DNA of 64,000 nucleotides, taken from positions 51,663,298 to 51,727,297 of the forward strand of contig CM055099.1 in assembly GCA_029204225.1 (NCBI GenBank), read 5' to 3'. Source of the stretch: Diphasiastrum complanatum (taxonomy: Eukaryota; Streptophyta; Lycopodiopsida; Lycopodiales; Lycopodiaceae). Below the pieces are notes generated by a model. That model was not told the DNA's origin, did not search any database, and was given only the letters and a program-made list of their open reading frames with translations. This document shows, piece by piece, positions 57,679 through 64,000 of the stretch (position 1 is its first letter; every line of letters begins with the position of its first letter). The position numbers were made by a program, and so were the translations under genes.

Positions 57679-58644
57679 GTTTTAAGAAATGTGCCCAAAT
57701 CTCATACCAAAACAACACTCAAGGTCAGCGAATGTGCAAAACTTCAAGCAGTTCGACCCTACACTGCTACATATTCAAATGATATCCGTGCCAGTATGTG
57801 TTCAGAAGCTTAATCATCTGCAGATACTCCCTTGTATCAAAACGGTAAGAGAGAAAATATTATCATAAACATTGTTCTTGCTGGCAGGAAATCTTGCTTG
57901 CATCCTCGTCACTTATGATGTGTGAAAAATTTCCAAACAAAGCAAAACTGATTGCATATAAGTTGCTAGAGTATTTAACAAAAGCTTCGTAATATCGAAA
58001 ACCTCCGCTGCCATGTTGTCTGTAATGGCAGAAGGCAAATGGCTACCGCTGAAACATCACATCTCGAGAGCAACCACAAGTTACAGCAATCAACTGAACC
58101 ACGTCATCAACCGCACGGAGCAATAAATACAGAAGGAAAAACCAAAGTTACCAAGCCATCACCCTTCTGGTGAATCCGGACCAATAACCACACGGAGCAA
58201 TAAATACAAAAGCAAAACCAAACCATCACAATAACCAGAAACACGAAAGCGCATATGACAGCAAACGCTTCCAAAAGAAGCTCAACCTCAAACTTCCGAG
58301 TCAAAACTTTACAAAAAGGGGAAAATCAATGCAAGGGGCTTGAAAGTGAAAGCAAGGCAAAGCAAGTAAAAGCCGTAACGTCCTAAGCAGAAGCTATAGC
58401 ATAAAAGAAGCATGATTCTGTTGGCAAGGAACCCTGGACGCCAGCTTCACGAAAGCATCATCAGCAAAAGATACGAAGGAGCATAATAATAAGTCTACCC
58501 TATCCATCTACCTTCCCTTCCCTTCCATGATCCGATCCACGTTTTTGAAGCTGCGAAAAAGCTCGAAAACAGGACTGACATCGCCACCGGCTCTCTGTGC
58601 TGCGCGCGGGTGGTGTGATTCCTCTCGTTGGCGAGAGAGACGAC
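57679..58644 (-). promoter_or_regulatory. 5' flank of the receptor kinase gene
   Basis: About 1 kb upstream of the ATG, presumably 5' UTR and promoter. No TATA box or initiator can be assigned with confidence. A short direct repeat CACGGAGCAATAAATACA occurs near 58116 and 58192. Confidence 0.4.
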
Positions 58645-58925
58645 CCAAACTGGAAACCTGACGCCCGTGTGAAAGCGGTTCTGCTCCAACGAGATATTTG
58701 AAATCCTAGTTATTGGACAGAGAGACGAGAGCAAAGCTAAAAAACCATACGCCTGTGTGAAAGCATCCCTGTCCACGTAGATATTTTTAATCCCTCTTTA
58801 AGCCATTTTCACGTGTGAAAGAGGTTAATATCTCTACTAGCTGGCGAGAGAGGCTTAAAGAAATCTCGAAACCCGTTGCATGTGTGAAAGCGGTTCCGTT
58901 CCAGGGAGATATTTAACCCAGACAA
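58645..58925. repeat. Four degenerate copies of a GTGTGAAAGCGGTT...GAGATATTT module
   Basis: GTGTGAAAG occurs at 58667, 58754, 58813 and 58882. Three of the four are followed after about 12-16 bases by GAGATATTT or TAGATATTT, the third by GTTAATATCTC in a rearranged form. GCGAGAGAG occurs between units. The block is about 1 kb upstream of the receptor kinase ATG. Confidence 0.6.
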
Positions 58926-58929
58926 GTGT

Positions 58930-61900
58930 CAAACGGAGTCTAATGGACCATGACCGCCGAGCTTCCTTTAGTGGACTAGTGACCCACCCTTAGCCCCATG
59001 CGTGTGGGGGGCCCGCAGCCTGCAGGCCTGCGTTTTGAAAGGCAAACGCACACTTACTTTCAAACAGCTCCCTTCATTGACTTATTAGACTCTTCAATCT
59101 GAAGCTTAGATTTTGCAATGTACATGGCCCTGGTCTTTAGGCCATCTTTGGCATTTTGCAAAGGAATTAATTTTTTTTTAAAATATCATTCCATCGACTA
59201 AAACAAGGCTATTGATATATCCCCACAAACTTTGTCATGTGCCTGACATTCAAATCGTTTAAAAACAATTAATAAAAAAAGCTTCGTATAATGCTCAAAT
59301 CGGCACAAGAGTGACATCTCACCTTTTAGCAAATCATCGAAATAGCTTACCACTACTCCAACAAAGCTAAAAACAAAACAGCCATTAGGATTGCGCGTAA
59401 TGAATTTCCATGAAATTGGTACTTCGTCAACCCAAAACACTAGGATTTAGATGCAAGTATGGCATAGTTTATTGCTTCCGATGGGGCATTCACACAAGTT
59501 CCCCTCACATTTGTTGTTGCATTGCACTAATCATTTCTGGTTATTTGGGCAATCCAAATATTTTAAAATTTAGGCATTTTGTGTTTGGAATTTGAAAAAT
59601 ATCAAATTCACAAGTATATTTCAAATTTTCACTTGTTAAATGGGCATTCCAAATTCAAACATATTTTCATTGAAATTGCCCTATGCATAGGGTACTCGGT
59701 GTCTATTAATTTGCAGTAATATCTTCTAATTAATAGTTTTGTCATTATTAATTTCGGTTTGAGGCTTCAATATGCAAACCTTGTTGGGGACCAAGGCTAG
59801 ATTTTAGGATATTTGTCCCTTTTCTATGTTGGGACCTTCAAACTTAGAAGAATCAATGGTAGCTAGGATTCTTTTTGTGCCGTCAAATAGGAATTTTCTA
59901 TTACTTTAATATATACAAAATGTATAAAGTCAACACAAAGAGGGCTTAACAACTCCCCTCATTGGATATATAAGACTACTAATAAGATATGCATGAAAAC
60001 AAAGTAGGTAATGCAACCCACTTCCGCTCTAAATGATGTGATTTTTCACCTTTTTTATTTTGGTCATGTGCCTCTTTGAAAATCACTCAATAGTCTTTTC
60101 ATTGCATATTATCATGTTGGCTTTAAAAGATAGTCTACCTAATTGAATGCCATGTTAACAACTTTTGGTAGTGTCGTAGTAATATCTTTATGAAACATTT
60201 GGCTTGGCAGGAATAGGAGCGAATTCAAAAATGGTGATTTTTGCATCTCCTCACACTTATTTTTTAAGAGTTTGCCAGGTTAGCAGCTCTTGGAGACAAT
60301 TGTCTCCTTTTATTGTACTTTTGCAAGAAGTTCTCAATCCATGGTTAACCTTTTTGAGAAAAAAAAAACTATGTAGGGTTGAAATAGCAACACCCTAGAA
60401 TCTTGTCAACTACACAGATTACAGATGCTCCTAGTAAAAAAAAACAGTAACTTCAAACATTCACAGCACAATGAACGTTGTATGGGATTTGTAGAGCCCT
60501 AGTAAAACAACATTCTCATTTCTAATAGACGACAACATCTTTATAGGGGTTATTTGATTGAACGAAGCACTCGTTGAACTTAAGTCGTAGGCAATTATTT
60601 GCAGATAGAACTTCATTTTGCTAGATTTCTAGATCTTTTACAAAATTGAAAGCATGCATTAATGGCAATAAAAGTAAGTCGGGGACTTCTGATCCACATA
60701 GGATGGATCTCTAACAAATGTTGTTGCATTTTAGGAGTAGTGGAAAGTAAGGGGATAGAAAGGTTTCAAGACAATCTTTACACTGGAAAAAAGTGGGTAT
60801 GTGTATAGGTTTTTTCTTTTTCTTTTTTCTCAAAGAAGTTACTCATATTATTAACTCTTTATGGAAAGGTACAGTGCAATATACAAAAAAGAGAGAGGTA
60901 ATAGGCGAGTACTAACTTTTATGAAGAGCAATGTAAATTTTACCAATTGTTGAGTAGGAAATAGAAACATCACCATTGCCACATTCTCTGGCATTCTTGC
61001 TAATTCAAGTTCTCCAAAGAGGTGTCTCCAAAGAGGTGATACTGATCGCAAGAGTTTATAGAGTATATTATCATGAAAATTTATGTCATTAAGTAAAATG
61101 CTATTTATATAAAAAAGTAAACATCTCACATGAAACCTCATCTCTCAAACACTAAATCATCATGAAAGTTAGTCTCCTTCTTCACCTAGCCTCTTACTAT
61201 GCCTATTGCCCACACCATCTACCGTTGTCATCAAGTAAAATGCTATTTATGAAACTTTTCAATCCGAATCTCTCTTGTAAACTAGAAATGAGATGTTTCG
61301 ATTTTTAAGCATCTTCAATCATCACAAACCCTTTTTCTTACTAATGACCTTTGACTTCTTAGACATTATCAAGTCATCTCCCATTCCAAATTTGATATTC
61401 TCTACAAATAGACTAGTAGCTTCTTCTACATATTCATCTCAGCTTGCTCTACTTTCTTGTGTGCTTATATTCATTATGCCAAGTAGTTTTGAAGGATTAA
61501 ACTTCTTGAGTTTCGTAGTCTTCATAATTTCAATCGTCCATTTTCGCTCCAATATATCTATCCCTTCGCATATCTATTCTCCATTTCAATACCTTCTTTC
61601 CATATCTATTGTCAGCCAAGTTTTCGTCATGCAAAATCGAGTTAGTATTAGATTTTTTGTTCAATATACTATAAGAACAAGCATGTAAAAGATTGGATAC
61701 GATAATGTTTAATGGCATAAAATGCCCATAAGTAGGAGTCTCATACCTAGAAAGAAGCTAGCATCGGTTTTTTAGGTGGCCTCATAGGAATTTATAAAGT
61801 TTTACAATTTTGTTTAGTGTAAATCGGTTATGCCACATTCGCCATGTACTCATTTTTCCTATTCTAATATAAGATAGCCAACATTGTTTTTTAGGGAAGC

Positions 61901-62440
61901 CAGTCCGCTGAGAAGGAACCTCGATTAATGAGTCTTGGAAGCAGCAAGAGACACAACTTGAACTAATGGATGAAACATTCAACAAGCTTGGTAGAATAGC
62001 AAAGAGCATTTGTCAATAAAAATGTCAAATTAAGGAGAGATGGAAAAAGCATTCAATTGGCATGCCATTACAAAAATTAACCCACCCATATGACAAAGGA
62101 TAAAAATGGATGGCAATCTATAGGGAATTCAAGGAGCCGAGAAATCGACACAAGTATTTAGTAGGTTGTGTAATTATGGTCAATGGGAGAGTGAATTGAA
62201 GCGTGAAATGTAACAGGCATGTAGCTTGAAGTGCATTACAACAATAGCAAGACACTCACATGCAAAATCCAATGTAAAGGCCAAAAGACAATGCAAGAGA
62301 TCGTCATGTACCTAAAAACCACTAGGAGTTGACCTCCATATGGACAAGGTATAGGCAAGGGACAATGTATGAGTGCTCTTTTTGCTAGTGCATGACACTC
62401 CTTTAAGTGGGAAGTCCCTAACCTTAAAAATACACATGTC
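58930..62440. other. 3.5 kb AT-rich region with no supported gene
   Basis: Long AT-rich intergenic DNA. The largest frame (61293-61688, plus) is hydrophobic and Ser/Phe/Ile-rich as expected of AT-rich random sequence. No transposon protein motif, tRNA or terminal repeat was identified. Confidence 0.5.
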
Positions 62441-62455
62441 TAAGGGGGAGGTACA

Positions 62456-63419
62456 TGTTACATACCTATGTAACTAGCAGTACTTCAGTAACCCATACGT
62501 GCCCATTTAGTGTCTGGGGGGCTAAATGGTGAGTCACTCTTGGATAAGGGGTACCCTTGGATTAAGGATAATTGCCTTTGGATTAAGGTACTTGTGTCCT
62601 TGGATAAGGGCATGTAGGTGTCTATGCCTTGGATGGAGGTATGGAATCTAGTGAGGTGTTAGGAGGACCTTACCATGGGTATTGGTCATTTTTCTAAACC
62701 TTGGCCCTCAACCTTGAGCCATGATCACATATTTGGCCTTGGGCCAAAGTTAGCCATCACATAAGGGTCATGGAAACCTAGGGAGGGTGCACCTACTAGG
62801 GTCCCTTGATGCCCCTAAAGAACCCAAGAAGTTATAACCAAAAACCATAAGCTATGGAAGGTGCCTTTTGACATTCCACTAACTTGTGAGGCTCTTGGCT
62901 TTTCCTTTGCCTCCTCTTTTCTCATTGGCTTGTGTGGACATTCCATAGTGCTTTGAAGTGAGTCATTGGCCATGTATAAGAGAGGGAGAGGGCGCCCAAA
63001 TGAGAGGAGATTTCTTGTGTTGTTGCTTGCTTCTATTCCCTAGTGGAAGGCTAGTGTGTAGAGAGCATAGATTTGGCTTGCCTGTTCTTGAGAGGGTCAC
63101 CATCTTTGGTATGGGACTTAGATGGGGGTAGGATCTTGAGCATGCTTGTGATTGTGATGGTGATGATTGTGGTTTAGAAAGGGAGTGCTAGATAGTTTTG
63201 CTTGTGCATAGATCTAGCTATGCTTGGGTGGTAAATTCTTGAGGCCATTTGATTGTCTACTTTTGGAAGGATCCTAGGAGTATTGGAGGATAGGCACATT
63301 AATGGAGGGCTTTGGAGACATTGGTGGGCATCAAGTCAAGAACTTGGTGGGTGTAGGGTGTGTGCTTTTGGTCGGTAAGCAGCCCTTCCGCCTGTCAAAG
63401 AGGGTTAGAACACTAGATA
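62456..63419 (+). repeat. Possible LTR and leader upstream of a Copia gag
   Basis: A purine tract TAAGGGGGAGGTACA is followed by TGTTACATACC at 62456. A TATA-like GTATAAGAGAGGGAGAGG lies near 62970, and the Copia gag begins around 63420. Inside are five degenerate CCTTGGATTAAGG units (62540-62635). No second copy and no TGGTATCAGAGC primer site are found, so the right border is unknown. Confidence 0.35.
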
Positions 63420-64000
63420 GGTACCTAACTATGACATCACAATTAAGTTTCAAAAAATCGATTATTTGATCACACAGACAATCAAATAATCATTAACTTG
63501 TCAGTGAAGGATCACATCATATCCACATTTGTGATGCTGCTACACCCAGACAGGCATGGGATGTGCTAAAGGAGTAGTTCCAGACGTCAAATCCGTCAAG
63601 AATCATGTTTCTGAAGTCAAAGCTGAATAGTGCCCGAATGGAGCAAGGAGAGCACATTCAGACGTATATGACCAGAATCAAAACAATGAGGGATGAACTG
63701 CATTCTATTGGTGAGTGCATACGTGATGTGGAGCTGGTGCACAATGCATTGTGCGGCATTACAGAATCCTATCAGATGTTTGTGAGCGGAATAGAATCAA
63801 GAGAAAGATTGCCAACCTTTGACGAGCTCACAAGAATCTTGATGCAGGAAGAGCAACGGCGAGAAATGGTGAAAGCTAGACATTAGAATACTGACGATCA
63901 GGCACTTGTGACACGCCAAAAACAAGACAAGGGCAAGGGCGAGAAGAAGTTTAAACAGCAATTTTCCAAGTCTCAGGAGGATGAGGGATCTTCCAGTAAG
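63420..64000 (+). pseudogene. Copia gag, running off the right edge
   Basis: The plus strand reads CDAATPRQAWDVLKE (with one stop following at 63573-63575 and an earlier shift), then the frame from 63605: KLNSARMEQGEHIQTYMTRI, MRDELHSIGECIRDVELVHN, ALCGITESYQMFVSGIES and RLPTFDELTRILMQEEQRRE, the UBN2-type Copia gag. A TAG at 63884-63886 is followed by a Lys/Gln-rich linker (KQDKGKGEKKFKQQF) that normally precedes the zinc knuckle. The element continues beyond 64000. It is unrelated to the other three gags in detail, so it is a further insertion. Confidence 0.85.

Noticed and set aside
61293-61688. 131-residue hydrophobic plus-strand frame
   Set aside because: Composition is that expected of AT-rich random sequence; no membrane-protein pattern, start context or homology.

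Overview
This is nuclear DNA of a land plant with a repeat-rich genome. The evidence is an LRR receptor-like kinase gene with an ordinary spliced intron, many decayed Ty1/Copia and Ty3/Gypsy retrotransposons with plant-type initiator-Met primer sites (TGGTATCAGAGC), LINE and Helitron relics, and long AT-rich stretches with no coding signal. One convincing cellular gene in 64 kb points to a large genome. The sequence does not settle the lineage; a fern, lycophyte or other non-flowering plant is possible but unproven.

Layout: 1-2804 is the left-truncated part of a minus-strand Copia element with a well-preserved reverse transcriptase. 3.2-4.8 kb holds an unrecognised acidic reading frame and the interrupted 5' end of a spliced gene resembling GMI1/SMCHD1-like proteins. 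4.85-5.7 kb carries tandem repeats and a 101-bp hairpin. 5.7-17.5 kb is mostly empty, with a Helitron PIF1-helicase remnant (10.74-11.35 kb), a Gypsy RT relic (13.15-13.56 kb), a 143-bp CT microsatellite and a tandem repeat containing primer-site-like motifs. 17.5-20.8 kb is a stack of minus-strand Copia pieces with two abutting 5' LTRs. 20.8-25.5 kb is a chromovirus integrase split by a complete-ended Copia insertion with recognisable LTRs, PBS, PPT and target-site duplication. 25.6-27 kb holds further Gypsy and Copia scraps.

27.3-30.7 kb is a minus-strand Helitron Rep (HUH) region with a protein-kinase fragment just upstream of it. 30.7-34.8 kb is a mosaic of tandem duplications, one copy carrying a 377-bp inverted-repeat element. 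35.0-40.76 kb is a long plus-strand chromovirus (gag, protease, RT, RNase H, chromodomain) whose integrase core is deleted. 41-47.65 kb contains LINE pieces, and 47.65-52.7 kb two related minus-strand Gypsy relics. 54.08-57.68 kb is the one solid gene: a two-exon, 925-residue LRR receptor-like kinase of the At1g12460 type. From 57.7 kb to the right edge there is only upstream DNA, a possible LTR and a Copia gag.

The transposon pieces do not form a working pathway; they record nested insertion and decay. I found no convincing undescribed system. The items most worth following up are the kinase fragment next to the Helitron, the inverted-repeat element, the hairpin and the non-RD receptor kinase.
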